A stretch of DNA of 33,223 nt from Flavobacterium sp. YO12. GTDB taxonomy: Bacteria > Bacteroidota > Bacteroidia > Flavobacteriales > Flavobacteriaceae. The notes beneath the pieces are model-generated. The model was not told the DNA's origin and ran no database searches. It saw only the letters and a list, made by a program, of their open reading frames with translations. The translations under genes were made by a program, and so were the position numbers. The stretch spans positions 1 to 33,223 of the forward strand of contig NZ_NRQU01000052.1 of NCBI RefSeq assembly GCF_004119495.1, read 5' to 3'. Positions 8,664 through 17,263 of this stretch are shown here, one piece after another; positions within the stretch are counted from its first letter, which is position 1; each line of letters opens with the position of its first letter.

Positions 8664-11600
8664 TTATCTAATTAATGTTAAACTCATCAAACCAATCACA
8701 ACATCATTTGCAATGGTTTTTAAGGTGAGGCTTTTTAAAGTTTTATTTTTATCCAAGGGTAATTCTAAAATCGTTCCTGCTCCCCCGTCAACTCCGTAGC
8801 TGCTAAATCCTTTTATGGTTTTAAAATCTTTAAAATCTCTAGAAATTTCGCCTGTTTTAAAATAAACTCTTGGCGGTCTTGCAGCATCGGTTGTAAAGGC
8901 AAGTCCGTCTATAAAATAATCTTGTTCTATTGGCCACCAGTTTTCAGGATTTTTTAATGGTAAAACTTCCGAAGTTCCGTCAGTATACTCTATTTTAATT
9001 TCTCCGTTTACGATTCGGCTCTGCATTGGGTTTGTAGTTCCTGCAAGCATAAAATAAGCGTGTGAAGCTTTTCCGTTTAACGGAATATTGATACTTTCTG
9101 GGAAGTTATCCCACATCGATGTAAAGATTATATTTTTCTGATTTTCATCAGAAGGTGTTTGAAAAGGAACTCCGTTTGAAGTTGTAATTTTTCCTGTCTG
9201 CTTTGCTTTTTCACGTAACCCTTTATCATCAATTTGAACAGAAACGTTTGGATAACACCAATTTCCAATTCCTTGTTTGGGCAATTGTAAGGTTACCGTT
9301 TTAGGTCTTGGCGACAAATATTCATAATTGAATATATCAGTGACCTTTGCATTAAAAAAAGAAGATAATGATACCGTTTCTGTTCGCTGTGATTTGTCCA
9401 GCGGAATATCCCAATTAAAATCCTTCTGATTTGATTCTTTAGGTTTTATGTTTAACTCAACAGGATACCACCACGATAATTCACCCTGTTTCATCTGAAT
9501 AAAGAATGTTTTATTTCCCTCGCCATTTACAATTGATTGAAGTGTTCTTTCTTTTTTATCAATTTGACTTAAAACGCCTTGCGGATCATAAATTGAAACC
9601 ATTTCTCCTTTCGTAATACTAATATTTAAAGCATCACCTGAATTGTATGAAGGCTTAGTATAGATTTTTCTAAAAGTTCCGCTTTTCCAATTGATGACTA
9701 CATCATAAACTTTATTGTAAGGAACTTCAACACTGATTTTTGGCGTTCCGATGCTCTCTGGTATACCTTTCCAAGAGACATTTTTTCCATTCACACTAAT
9801 ACTTTCAACTCCGTCAAAAGGAGCTTTTAATAGTAATTTCAAGTCCATTTTTGCAACAAAATGGTTTTCGATATGATAGCTGTCTTTCTTATCTTTTCGA
9901 CTAAAATCAATTGAAATATCAGGAATTTCTAAAGATGCGTTTTCCCATTTTTCAGGAAAACCTGGCTTTATGGTTAAAACTTCATTTACAGCATCCGGCT
10001 GAATCCCGAAAAGTCCTTCGACTAACGTTCGAGAAGCCATTCCAATTGGATCAGCAAAATCGCGGTATAATTCGCCTCGCATAGCATCTTGATACATAAG
10101 TTGTTCAAAACCACCCGGAGAAGCGCCTAAATACATACTTTCAATCAAAGCGCTTTCCCACATTGTATACGCTTGTTCAGATTGCCCGCCTTGCCAGAAT
10201 GCCAGCGAAGTATGCAATTGTTCTGCCAAAGCAACATTATTAGTTGACCAAGTATAGGGCTGCCAGTTTGTAGTGCTTATAACATATAAATCTTTTTTAT
10301 CCAATCCGTCTGCTGCAATTGGAATATGCGGAATTTGATTATTGATATAATCCAACATTTGATAACTCTCAAAAGGATTTGATAATTCTGAATCTATGGT
10401 GTGGTAAATGCTCCAAACTCCCGGTGAATCGTGCAATATTCTATTCCCTAAAGCATCTTTATATTCCGCAAAAATTCCTTTTTTCGGAATCCAAAGCTGA
10501 TTGTTTGTCGCTTTTAAAATTTTATCGGCTTCTTTTTCAAAAGGAACGGCATCTATATTTAGTTTTTTAGCCAGTTCTGCCGCCATTTTATTCGCATAAT
10601 AATTATAAGCCGAAGAATGAATTACGCCGCCGCCGCTGTATTGCAAAGCATCGCTTGCCCAAATTGAAGCATAAGCATCGTAAAGTCCGTCATTATCTGG
10701 ATCAAAATTTCGTTTTTCCCATTTTAAATGTCGTTCAATTGTCGGCCACATTTCTTTTAAGAAAGTCAAATCTCCTGTCCATTTAAAATGACGAAACATC
10801 TGATCGAAAAAAACCAAATTCATATCGTAATGATGCGCCACATTATTCTTATTCGGACTTCGGCTGATGTAACCGCTGCTAAACATTGAAGTTCCTATTT
10901 CTTCTTTCTGACGCGCTAGGTTTTTTTCTTCATCAAACACAACTGGACCGCTTTCAGGCGATGTTACCTGCGAATTACTGTAACTTGTAAAATGCGTTTT
11001 TGCTCTGTCGTGCCATCCTAAAGGATCTGCTGTGTAAGCTCCGCGCCAAGCATTTAAATACATTCTCCAGGCAATTGCACCATGAAGATAAGCTGGACTT
11101 TCCCAAATTCCGTCAGAAGCAATAGCAAGCGCTGAACCTAATGTATTAATATAATTATCAGGTGTTTTTACTTTAATTCGATTGGCTAAAAGATGTGTTG
11201 CTGTAACCGATTTTTCGAAAAGTTCGGCGATGGTTTTCTGTGTATAATTTACTTTTGAAACTTCAGGAACAAAAAGCCAATAGCTTCCTTTATCGGAAAT
11301 AGAGCTTACTTTCCCGCTTATTAACGGCAGTGCTTCAGATTTAGAATTAAAAAGCTCTAAAGGTTTATTCTGAACATTAGCATCTGCTAAACGAACATCA
11401 GAATTTGGAAAAAATCCAGTAACACTTTTATTATTTCCTGTTTTCTGTTTGTTGCTTTCAGAACCATAATCTAAAAGGAAAGATTCCTTTTTCAGCGTAT
11501 ATTTATTATTGAGGCAATAATTGGGCTGTAAATAAAAAACCGATTCAGGATCTGCGCCAATATCACCGTCACGACTGAACTTTTTTCCCGTTGCTCCTCC

Positions 11601-12071
11601 ATAAGCCCAAATTAAACTAGTCTTTTTTGACCATTTTTCGCTGTATAATTTTACAATAAAACCTTCACTTTCTTTTAATGCGACAACGTCAATAAATAAT
11701 TTCCCTCCTTCCAAAATTGGATCTTCGATTGTGTATTGCATTGTTCCCAAAACATAACGTGTATCAATTTTCGCTGCCTCGGTAATCCATTTGCTTTCTT
11801 TTCCGTTTGTTAAACCTAATTTAAAATTACCGCCCATTCCAGGCATATACATAGCAAATTCTGGCAAATCTCCCGTTTCAACTCTAAATCCGGTGTTGGA
11901 ACCATAAAGTGCACGATTAAATTTTCGGGTACCATTTTTTAAAACAAAACTATTTCCTTCGGGTGCGTAATGTAGTTTACGAATGGGCGCTTTTTCCTGA
12001 CCAAAAACAATCATAGTTGAAGTCAGAAATAAGCCCGCTAAAGTGCAAATAGTACGTTTTTTAATTCCCAT
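8664..12071 (-). CDS. DUF4450 six-hairpin glycosidase-like protein
   Basis: Protein of 1135 residues from ATG 12071. The frame stays open up to 12125, but the ATG at 12071 gives a clean signal peptide (MGIKKRTICTLAGLFLTSTM, ending VFGQ) and is preferred. The N-terminus matches DUF4450 (KLHYAPEGNSFVLKNGTRKF, then YGSNTGFRVETGDLPEF). The middle is a helical barrel of the GH78-like type: GDLTFLKEMWPTIERHLKWE, DPDNDGLYDAYASIWASDAL, then GGFEQLMYQDAMRGELYRDF. A beta-rich C-terminal region of about 350 residues follows. Enzymatic activity is likely but the substrate is unknown. It is the first gene of unit A, transcribed divergently from GH2, with an ACAGGA-type operator upstream. Confidence 0.75.
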   Translation of the reverse strand: MGIKKRTICTLAGLFLTSTMIVFGQEKAPIRKLHYAPEGNSFVLKNGTRKFNRALYGSNTGFRVETGDLPEFAMYMPGMGGNFKLGLTNGKESKWITEAAKIDTRYVLGTMQYTIEDPILEGGKLFIDVVALKESEGFIVKLYSEKWSKKTSLIWAYGGATGKKFSRDGDIGADPESVFYLQPNYCLNNKYTLKKESFLLDYGSESNKQKTGNNKSVTGFFPNSDVRLADANVQNKPLELFNSKSEALPLISGKVSSISDKGSYWLFVPEVSKVNYTQKTIAELFEKSVTATHLLANRIKVKTPDNYINTLGSALAIASDGIWESPAYLHGAIAWRMYLNAWRGAYTADPLGWHDRAKTHFTSYSNSQVTSPESGPVVFDEEKNLARQKEEIGTSMFSSGYISRSPNKNNVAHHYDMNLVFFDQMFRHFKWTGDLTFLKEMWPTIERHLKWEKRNFDPDNDGLYDAYASIWASDALQYSGGGVIHSSAYNYYANKMAAELAKKLNIDAVPFEKEADKILKATNNQLWIPKKGIFAEYKDALGNRILHDSPGVWSIYHTIDSELSNPFESYQMLDYINNQIPHIPIAADGLDKKDLYVISTTNWQPYTWSTNNVALAEQLHTSLAFWQGGQSEQAYTMWESALIESMYLGASPGGFEQLMYQDAMRGELYRDFADPIGMASRTLVEGLFGIQPDAVNEVLTIKPGFPEKWENASLEIPDISIDFSRKDKKDSYHIENHFVAKMDLKLLLKAPFDGVESISVNGKNVSWKGIPESIGTPKISVEVPYNKVYDVVINWKSGTFRKIYTKPSYNSGDALNISITKGEMVSIYDPQGVLSQIDKKERTLQSIVNGEGNKTFFIQMKQGELSWWYPVELNIKPKESNQKDFNWDIPLDKSQRTETVSLSSFFNAKVTDIFNYEYLSPRPKTVTLQLPKQGIGNWCYPNVSVQIDDKGLREKAKQTGKITTSNGVPFQTPSDENQKNIIFTSMWDNFPESINIPLNGKASHAYFMLAGTTNPMQSRIVNGEIKIEYTDGTSEVLPLKNPENWWPIEQDYFIDGLAFTTDAARPPRVYFKTGEISRDFKDFKTIKGFSSYGVDGGAGTILELPLDKNKTLKSLTLKTIANDVVIGLMSLTLIR

Positions 12072-12153
12072 AAAATTCAAATAATTGATAATTCTTAAAA
12101 TTTGAATAATAAAATTTATGCTCATTTATTTTATTAATTCAATAATTGAGATG

Positions 12154-12198
12154 CAATTTCTTTGTTTTTTAGCGGGATACTATCCTGCACCTACCTGA
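12154..12198 (-). promoter_or_regulatory. Operator upstream of unit A (DUF4450 gene)
   Basis: On the minus strand TCAGGT (12198-12193), four bases, then GCAGGA (12188-12183) form two boxes 10 bp apart, read toward the DUF4450 gene. The same pair occurs upstream of the other PUL units. Here the -7 element 22 bp further is poor (GAAATTGC at 12160), so this is the weakest of the five. The boxes overlap a small palindrome GGATACTATCC (12175-12185). The rest of the 12072-12401 gap is AT-rich and holds only this site and the GH2 promoter. Confidence 0.5.
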
Positions 12199-12250
12199 TT
12201 TTATAAATTTAAAAAATATATTAATTTTTAGAATTATCCAATATTTTTTA

Positions 12251-12296
12251 ACATCATAGTACAGGATACAATATAAAAAAGGAACAAGTAGATTTG
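12251..12296 (+). promoter_or_regulatory. Operator and promoter of unit B (GH2-CE12)
   Basis: A degenerate first box ACATCA (12251-12256) and a consensus second box ACAGGA (12261-12266) are followed, after exactly 22 bp, by TAGATTTG (12289-12296), a perfect match to the Bacteroidota -7 element TAnnTTTG. Transcription would begin near 12303, about 100 bases before the GH2 start. Confidence 0.6.
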
Positions 12297-12401
12297 AAAG
12301 TACAATCGCTGATTCTTGATTAAGTGAAAAGAAATAGAAATTGTAAAATGACATTTTAAACGGATTAAACTATACTTAATTTTAAAGTTCAACAAAATAA
12401 T

Positions 12402-15257
12402 ATGTTTTCAAACCCTACTTTCAAAATTCTATTTTTTATCTCGCTTCACCTTTTTATTATTCAAACCTCACAAGCACAAAAAACAGATTTAATTTACCTT
12501 TCGGGGAAAGATTTTGAGCATCCTGTGCAATGGGATTTTTATTGTACTGATGGAAACAACAGCAAAGTCTGGTCTAAAATAAATGTACCTTCTCAATGGG
12601 AACTGGAAGGTTTTGGCGAATATACGTATGGACGCTGGTATAAGGAATTGAACCAAAAAGAACCAAGCAAGGAAGAAGGTTTTTATAAATATGAATTTGA
12701 AGTACCGTTTGATTATAGAAATAAAAATGTTCTAATCGCTTTTGGCGGTGCCATGACGGATACTGAAGTAAAAATCAACGGGAAAATTGCGGGTGCAATA
12801 CATCAGGGTGGTTTTTATGAATTTAAATATGATATTTCTTCTTTACTAAAGTTTGGTTCTAAAAATATATTGGAAGTTCATGTTTGGAAACATTCTGCTA
12901 ATAAATCTGTAAATAACGCTGAACGTAGAGCGGATTGGTGGCTTTTTGGCGGTATTTATCGTCCAGTCTGGCTGGAAGTTTCTCCTAAAACCCATATTCA
13001 GAATATTGCTGTAAATCCGAAAATGGACGGTTCGATTACTGTTGATTTAAACCTGCAGCAGATTCCAAAAAACACGCTTTTACAAGTTTCACTTTCTGGT
13101 AAAAATGGAGAAAATTTCCCTGCTTTTACTTTTCCGCTTAAAGCGAAAACCACAAAAGAAACTATCACGGCAAAATGGGAAAATATTAAGCCATGGAATC
13201 CTGAAACTCCCAATTTATACAATCTAAAACTGGTTGTAAAACAGAACGGAACTGTACTTCATGAATACGAGAAAAAGATTGGTTTTAGAACTTTAGAATT
13301 TAAAAAGAAAGACGGCATTTATGTAAACGGCACCAAAATTATCATGAAAGGTATTAATCGCCATTCTTTTTGGCCGGAAGGCGGACGAAGTACAAGTAAA
13401 CGTATCAGCGAACTGGATGTTAAATTAATTAAAGATATGAATATGAATGCGGTTCGCGGTCATTATCCGCCTGATGATCATTTTCTTCAAGTATGCGATT
13501 CGCTTGGTCTTTTTGTTCTAAATGAATTGGCAGGCTGGCAAAATTCGTATGATACTGAAACGGGAACTAAATTGGTTAAAGAAATGGTGACACGCGACGT
13601 AAATCATCCATCGGTTATTATTTGGGATAACGGAAATGAGGGCGGCTGGAATTATGATGTTGATAAAGTGTTTGCCGAAAATGATCCGCAAAAAAGAATC
13701 GTCATTCATCCGTGGGCTGATTTTAATGGTTGGGACACACACCATTACCCAACTTATCTAACGGGAATGCATCGCTTTAATTCTGGTGAAAATGTATTTT
13801 TTCCAACTGAATTTATGCACGGAACTTACGATAACGGACATGGCGCGGCATTAGAAGATTTTTGGAATCGATACAAAGAAAGTTCACTTTTTGCAGGAGG
13901 TTTTATGTGGGCAATGCTTGATGAAGCGGTAAAACGTTCGGACTGGAAAGGGGAACAAAAGTTTGATTCAAAAGGCTCTTTGGCAGCTGATGGAATTCTA
14001 GGACCTCATCGTGAAAAGGAAGGAAGTTATTTTTCGGTTAAAGAAATTTGGGCGCCGATTCAATTTCAATCCAAACAAATCACGGATGCTTTTGATGGTA
14101 CTTTTCTAATTTCGAATGATTATCTGTTCAGTAATTTGAATTCCTGTAAAATGGAATTTAAAGTTTTAAAGTCCGAAAATGATGTTTTGTATACGAATAA
14201 AACAGCTCAGGAAATAAGTTCGGGGAAAATTGAAATTCCGAGTATTGAACCAGGAGAAACACGAAAGATTAAATTTGATGTACCCCAAAATTTCTTTGAG
14301 GGCGATATTTTATCGATTACGGCTTTTGACCAATTTGAAAAGGAAATTTATACTTGGACGTGGACAATTCACAAAGCTGCATTTTATGCCTCTAAATTTC
14401 TAGCGGTTCAAAATACAAAAGCAAAAGCTTCAGTTACCAAAAGTAATTCTGAAATTACTTTAAAAGGAAATGATGTTACGGTAGTTATAAATGCGGCAAC
14501 TGGAGAACTTCAAAAAATCAGTACTAAAACTGCCGTAATTCCGCTTACGAATGGTCCGCGCCCAATTGGAATGAAAGCAAAATTAAAAGATATTCAGATT
14601 TCGCAAGAAGGTGAAAAAGCAGTCTGCATTGTAAATTATTCGGGCGGATTATCTTCTATAAAGTGGATCATGGAAGCTGATGGAAGATTAAAAATGGAAT
14701 TAGTGGCTTTAAAAAATGCTTCTGGCGGAGAAGGTTTTGACGGCGCTTTTTTTGAAGATAAAATTAATGCTTTTGGTATCACATTTAGTTTTCCTGAGAA
14801 AGAAGTTACTGGAATTAAATGGTTTGGAAAAGGTCCGTATAGAGTTTGGAAAAACAGAATTAAAGGCACAACATACGGTTTTTGGGAGAAGCAGTACAAC
14901 AATACGATTACTGGAGAAAGCTTTGAAAACCTGATTTATCCTGAATTTAAAGGTTATCATGCTAATGTATTGGGCACCAATTTAAAAGCAGGAACCTCAT
15001 CGTTTAAAGTTTTCAGCGAATCTGAAAATTTGTTTCTGAGATTATTTACTCCTGATCTGCCTAAAAATGGTTTTCCGAGAAGTTACCCACAGCCTGATTT
15101 TCCCGAAGGTGATATTTCGTTTATGTATGAAATTCCTGCAATGAGAGATTTTAAACCTTTGGAACAACAAGGCCCGCAAAGCCAGCCGACAAATATTCGA
15201 ATTAAAAAAGGCGACGATGGGATAAGGATGGATTTGTGGTTTGATTTTAGATTTTAG
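12402..15257 (+). CDS. GH2 family glycoside hydrolase (beta-galactosidase-like)
   Basis: Secreted protein of 951 residues; the signal peptide ends near residue 25 (TSQAQ). It has the GH2 domain order: sugar-binding jelly roll (about 60-195, GGAMTDTEVKINGKIAG), immunoglobulin-like domain (about 200-300), TIM barrel (about 300-560), then a C-terminal beta domain like the small chain of beta-galactosidases (about 690-950). Catalytic acid/base Glu413 (NEGG) and nucleophile Glu470 (PTEFMHG) are both present. Within a rhamnogalacturonan locus it most likely removes beta-galactose, or a beta-linked uronic acid, from side chains; specificity cannot be read off. Its stop codon lies inside a 7-bp tandem repeat, so the last residues (DFRF) are encoded by repeat units. 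It is the first gene of unit B. Confidence 0.9.
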   Translation: MFSNPTFKILFFISLHLFIIQTSQAQKTDLIYLSGKDFEHPVQWDFYCTDGNNSKVWSKINVPSQWELEGFGEYTYGRWYKELNQKEPSKEEGFYKYEFEVPFDYRNKNVLIAFGGAMTDTEVKINGKIAGAIHQGGFYEFKYDISSLLKFGSKNILEVHVWKHSANKSVNNAERRADWWLFGGIYRPVWLEVSPKTHIQNIAVNPKMDGSITVDLNLQQIPKNTLLQVSLSGKNGENFPAFTFPLKAKTTKETITAKWENIKPWNPETPNLYNLKLVVKQNGTVLHEYEKKIGFRTLEFKKKDGIYVNGTKIIMKGINRHSFWPEGGRSTSKRISELDVKLIKDMNMNAVRGHYPPDDHFLQVCDSLGLFVLNELAGWQNSYDTETGTKLVKEMVTRDVNHPSVIIWDNGNEGGWNYDVDKVFAENDPQKRIVIHPWADFNGWDTHHYPTYLTGMHRFNSGENVFFPTEFMHGTYDNGHGAALEDFWNRYKESSLFAGGFMWAMLDEAVKRSDWKGEQKFDSKGSLAADGILGPHREKEGSYFSVKEIWAPIQFQSKQITDAFDGTFLISNDYLFSNLNSCKMEFKVLKSENDVLYTNKTAQEISSGKIEIPSIEPGETRKIKFDVPQNFFEGDILSITAFDQFEKEIYTWTWTIHKAAFYASKFLAVQNTKAKASVTKSNSEITLKGNDVTVVINAATGELQKISTKTAVIPLTNGPRPIGMKAKLKDIQISQEGEKAVCIVNYSGGLSSIKWIMEADGRLKMELVALKNASGGEGFDGAFFEDKINAFGITFSFPEKEVTGIKWFGKGPYRVWKNRIKGTTYGFWEKQYNNTITGESFENLIYPEFKGYHANVLGTNLKAGTSSFKVFSESENLFLRLFTPDLPKNGFPRSYPQPDFPEGDISFMYEIPAMRDFKPLEQQGPQSQPTNIRIKKGDDGIRMDLWFDFRF

Positions 15258-15339
15258 ATTTTAGATTTTAGATTTTAGATTTTAGATTTTAGATTTTAGA
15301 TTTTAGATTTTAGATTTTAGATTTTAGATTTTAGATTTT
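15243..15339. repeat. Heptanucleotide tandem repeat (GATTTTA) x about 14
   Basis: The unit GATTTTA is repeated 13 full times plus six bases with no visible mismatch, starting inside the GH2 coding sequence and covering its TAG stop (15255-15257). Because 7 is not a multiple of 3, every register meets a TAG or TGA-like stop soon, so copy-number change beyond the third unit does not alter the protein. It does change the GH2-CE12 spacing. Confidence 0.95.
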
Positions 15340-15348
15340 CCTATAAAG

Positions 15349-15409
15349 GCTTCGACTTCGCTCAGCCTGACAAATAAAAACAGCTGTCACCCTGAGCGAA
15401 GTCGAAGGC
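15349..15409. repeat. REP-like palindrome, copy 2
   Basis: Imperfect palindrome with arms GCTTCGACTTCGCTCAGCCTGACA and its near complement ending GAAGTCGAAGGC. Its reverse complement matches copy 3 (16947-17006) at about 56 of 60 positions including the loop, so the two are inverted copies of one element flanking the CE12 gene. Confidence 0.85.
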
Positions 15410-15451
15410 TGGTTTACTACTTACAACTTATAATTGATAATTAAAAAAAAC

Positions 15452-16927
15452 ATGAAATCACTTAAGATATTTTTTATTTTCTCTTTGGCTCTATTATTCA
15501 TCAATTTTACGCCAAAACAAGACCATAAACCCACTCTTTTTACGGTGGGAGATTCTACTGTAAAAAACGGAAAAGGCAATGGTGCAGGCGGACTTTGGGG
15601 CTGGGGAGATTTTATTGGACAGTTTTTGGATACTACAAAAATTAAGGTCGAAAATCATGCTCTAGGCGGTACAAGCAGTCGTACTTTTCAAGATAAAGGT
15701 TTGTGGAATGTGGTTTTAAATAAACTTAAAAAAGGCGACTATGTACTAATTCAGTTTGGACATAATGATGACGGACCTTTAAATGACAGTCTGCGTGCTC
15801 GAGGTACAATAAAAGGTATTGGAAGTGAAACTCAGGAAATTGATAATATCCTCACTAAAAAGCACGAAACGGTACACAGCTACGGCTGGTATATTCAGAA
15901 AGTAATTCGTGAGGCTAAATCAAAAGGCGCTATTCCGATTGTATGTTCACCAATTCCGAGGAATGACTGGAAAAATGGGAAAGTACCTCGAAACGATACT
16001 TCATATGGTTTATGGGCAAAACAAATTGCCGAAAAAGAAAAAGTCACATTCATTAATTTGAATGAGAAAATGGCCGTTGAAATAGAAAAACTTGGAGAGC
16101 AAAAAGTTACTGGAACTTATTTTTATAAAAGAGATCATACGCATACTTCTGCAAAAGGAGCTGTTTTATCGGCTTCGGTAATTATTGATGAAATAAAACA
16201 CAGTAAAAACTCCTTAAAAAATTATGCTCTTGAAAACCCGAAAATTGTTCTGCCTGTAAAAAACAAAGTCTTTTTAATAGGCGATTCTACTATGGCTGAT
16301 AATGGAAATCCAGATGCTGTTGGCTGGGGCGTTGCTTTTCCAAAATATTGCGATACTACCCGCATTGCCGTTATCAATAAAGCAAAAGGCGGCAGAAGCA
16401 GCAGAACTTTTGTTTCTGAAGGTCTTTGGGATGATGTAAAAAATCAATTAGAACCGGGTAATTATATTTTAATTCAGTTTGGTCATAATGACGCTGGCGC
16501 GGTTGATAAGGAAAAATTCAGAGGTTCGTTAAAAGGAATCGGCGATGAAACTCAGGAAGTAATTCGTCCTGACGGATCAAAAGAGCTTGTACATACTTTT
16601 GGCTGGTATATGACAAAGTTTATTCGAGAAGCTAAAGAAAAAGGCGCGATTCCGATTGTTTTAAGCTTAACGCCAAGAAATGAATGGCCAAACGATAAAG
16701 TAGAACGCAGAACGGATACATATATAAAATGGTCGAAAGAAATTGCGGAGAAAGAAAATGTTCTTTATATAGATTTGAGCGAAGCGGTTGCTAAAAAATA
16801 TGAAGCTCTAGGGAAAGAAAAAGTTAAAAGCTTTTTCCCAAAAGATCATACACATACAGGTGCAGAAGGCGCTGATTTAAATGCACTGACTGCTGCAGAA
16901 TGTATTAAGAAAAGTTATGAGTTATGA
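15452..16927 (+). CDS. Double-domain CE12 rhamnogalacturonan acetylesterase
   Basis: Protein of 491 residues from ATG 15452; an in-frame TTG at 15434 is a less likely start. A hydrophobic signal (about 1-20) precedes two tandem SGNH esterase domains of the CE12 type. Domain 1 has GDS with Ser35, GG-x-SSRTF, GHND and Asp228-x-x-His231. Domain 2 has GDS with Ser279, GGRSSRTF, GHND and Asp465-x-x-His468. Both catalytic sets are complete. CE12 enzymes remove acetyl groups from galacturonate in rhamnogalacturonan-I, giving lyases and hydrolases access. It is the second gene of unit B, 194 bp after GH2, and is flanked by inverted copies of a 60-bp palindrome. The stop codon falls within a short 7-bp tandem repeat. 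Confidence 0.9.
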   Translation: MKSLKIFFIFSLALLFINFTPKQDHKPTLFTVGDSTVKNGKGNGAGGLWGWGDFIGQFLDTTKIKVENHALGGTSSRTFQDKGLWNVVLNKLKKGDYVLIQFGHNDDGPLNDSLRARGTIKGIGSETQEIDNILTKKHETVHSYGWYIQKVIREAKSKGAIPIVCSPIPRNDWKNGKVPRNDTSYGLWAKQIAEKEKVTFINLNEKMAVEIEKLGEQKVTGTYFYKRDHTHTSAKGAVLSASVIIDEIKHSKNSLKNYALENPKIVLPVKNKVFLIGDSTMADNGNPDAVGWGVAFPKYCDTTRIAVINKAKGGRSSRTFVSEGLWDDVKNQLEPGNYILIQFGHNDAGAVDKEKFRGSLKGIGDETQEVIRPDGSKELVHTFGWYMTKFIREAKEKGAIPIVLSLTPRNEWPNDKVERRTDTYIKWSKEIAEKENVLYIDLSEAVAKKYEALGKEKVKSFFPKDHTHTGAEGADLNALTAAECIKKSYEL

Positions 16928-16941
16928 GTTATAAGTTGTGA
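16914..16941 (+). repeat. Short heptanucleotide tandem repeat over the CE12 stop
   Basis: Four 7-base units GTTATGA, GTTATGA, GTTATAA, GTTGTGA. The CE12 stop TGA (16925-16927) is the end of the second unit. A related TTATAAGTTGT stretch lies inverted next to palindrome copy 2 (about 15420-15433), so the inverted duplication extends beyond the palindrome. Confidence 0.75.
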
Positions 16942-16946
16942 ACAAA

Positions 16947-17006
16947 CCTTCGACTTCGCTCAGGGTGACAGCTGTTTTCATTTGTCAAGCTGAGCGGAGT
17001 TGAAGC
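16947..17006. repeat. REP-like palindrome, copy 3
   Basis: Starts CCTTCGACTTCGCTCAGGGT and ends GCGGAGTTGAAGC, folding on itself with a few mismatches. It is an inverted, roughly 93% identical copy of the element at 15349-15409. Confidence 0.85.
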
Positions 17007-17028
17007 CAACTTGAAACTTAAAACAAAA

Positions 17029-17055
17029 AAAACCTCATCAGGTTGACGAGGTTTT
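17029..17055 (-). terminator. Terminator of the histone-like gene
   Basis: Arms AAAACCTC (17029-17036) and GAGGTTTT (17048-17055), with further TCA/TGA pairing inside, lie just past the minus-strand stop of the histone-like gene. The A-run on the plus strand (about 17021-17032) gives the T-tract in that gene's transcript. The hairpin may also catch readthrough from CE12. Confidence 0.7.
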
Positions 17056-17062
17056 AATTGTA

Positions 17063-17239
17063 TTATTTTTTTGATTCTTCGATAGAAACTTTTCTGAACT
17101 CTTTCAAAAGTTTTTCGATTTCTAAAGTAGCTTTACGTGCTCTTGGTCCTGCAGCTTTGATACCTTTTTCAGTTAAAGATTCAGCTTCTGCTTTGAATGC
17201 GTCAATTTCGGCGTTGATTTTTACTAATAGATCTTTCAT
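17063..17239 (-). CDS. Histone H1-like protein (Hc1-type)
   Basis: A 58-residue basic and acidic helical protein starting MKDLLVKINAEIDAFKAEAE, with the AAGPRARKATLEIEKLLKEF core typical of the small histone H1-like proteins of Bacteroidota. The frame is open further upstream (to 17266), but the ATG at 17239 fits the family length and the promoter: the predicted transcript start near 17257 lies between the two. It probably binds DNA as a small nucleoid protein. It has its own promoter and terminator and interrupts the PUL between units B and C; it is likely a resident housekeeping gene rather than part of pectin use. Confidence 0.85.
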   Translation of the reverse strand: MKDLLVKINAEIDAFKAEAESLTEKGIKAAGPRARKATLEIEKLLKEFRKVSIEESKK

Positions 17240-17263
17240 GCTTGTACTTATTAAATTAAGGCG

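Noticed and set aside
12169..12354. 61-residue minus-strand ORF in the DUF4450/GH2 gap
   Set aside because: It covers the operators and promoters of both divergent genes, is very AT-rich and resembles nothing.
14636..14960. Several overlapping ORFs inside GH2, on both strands
   Set aside because: All fall within the intact GH2 frame and have compositional bias typical of shadow frames.
15243..15339. Possible CRISPR array
   Set aside because: The units are 7 bp, directly adjacent and have no spacers; no cas genes are present.
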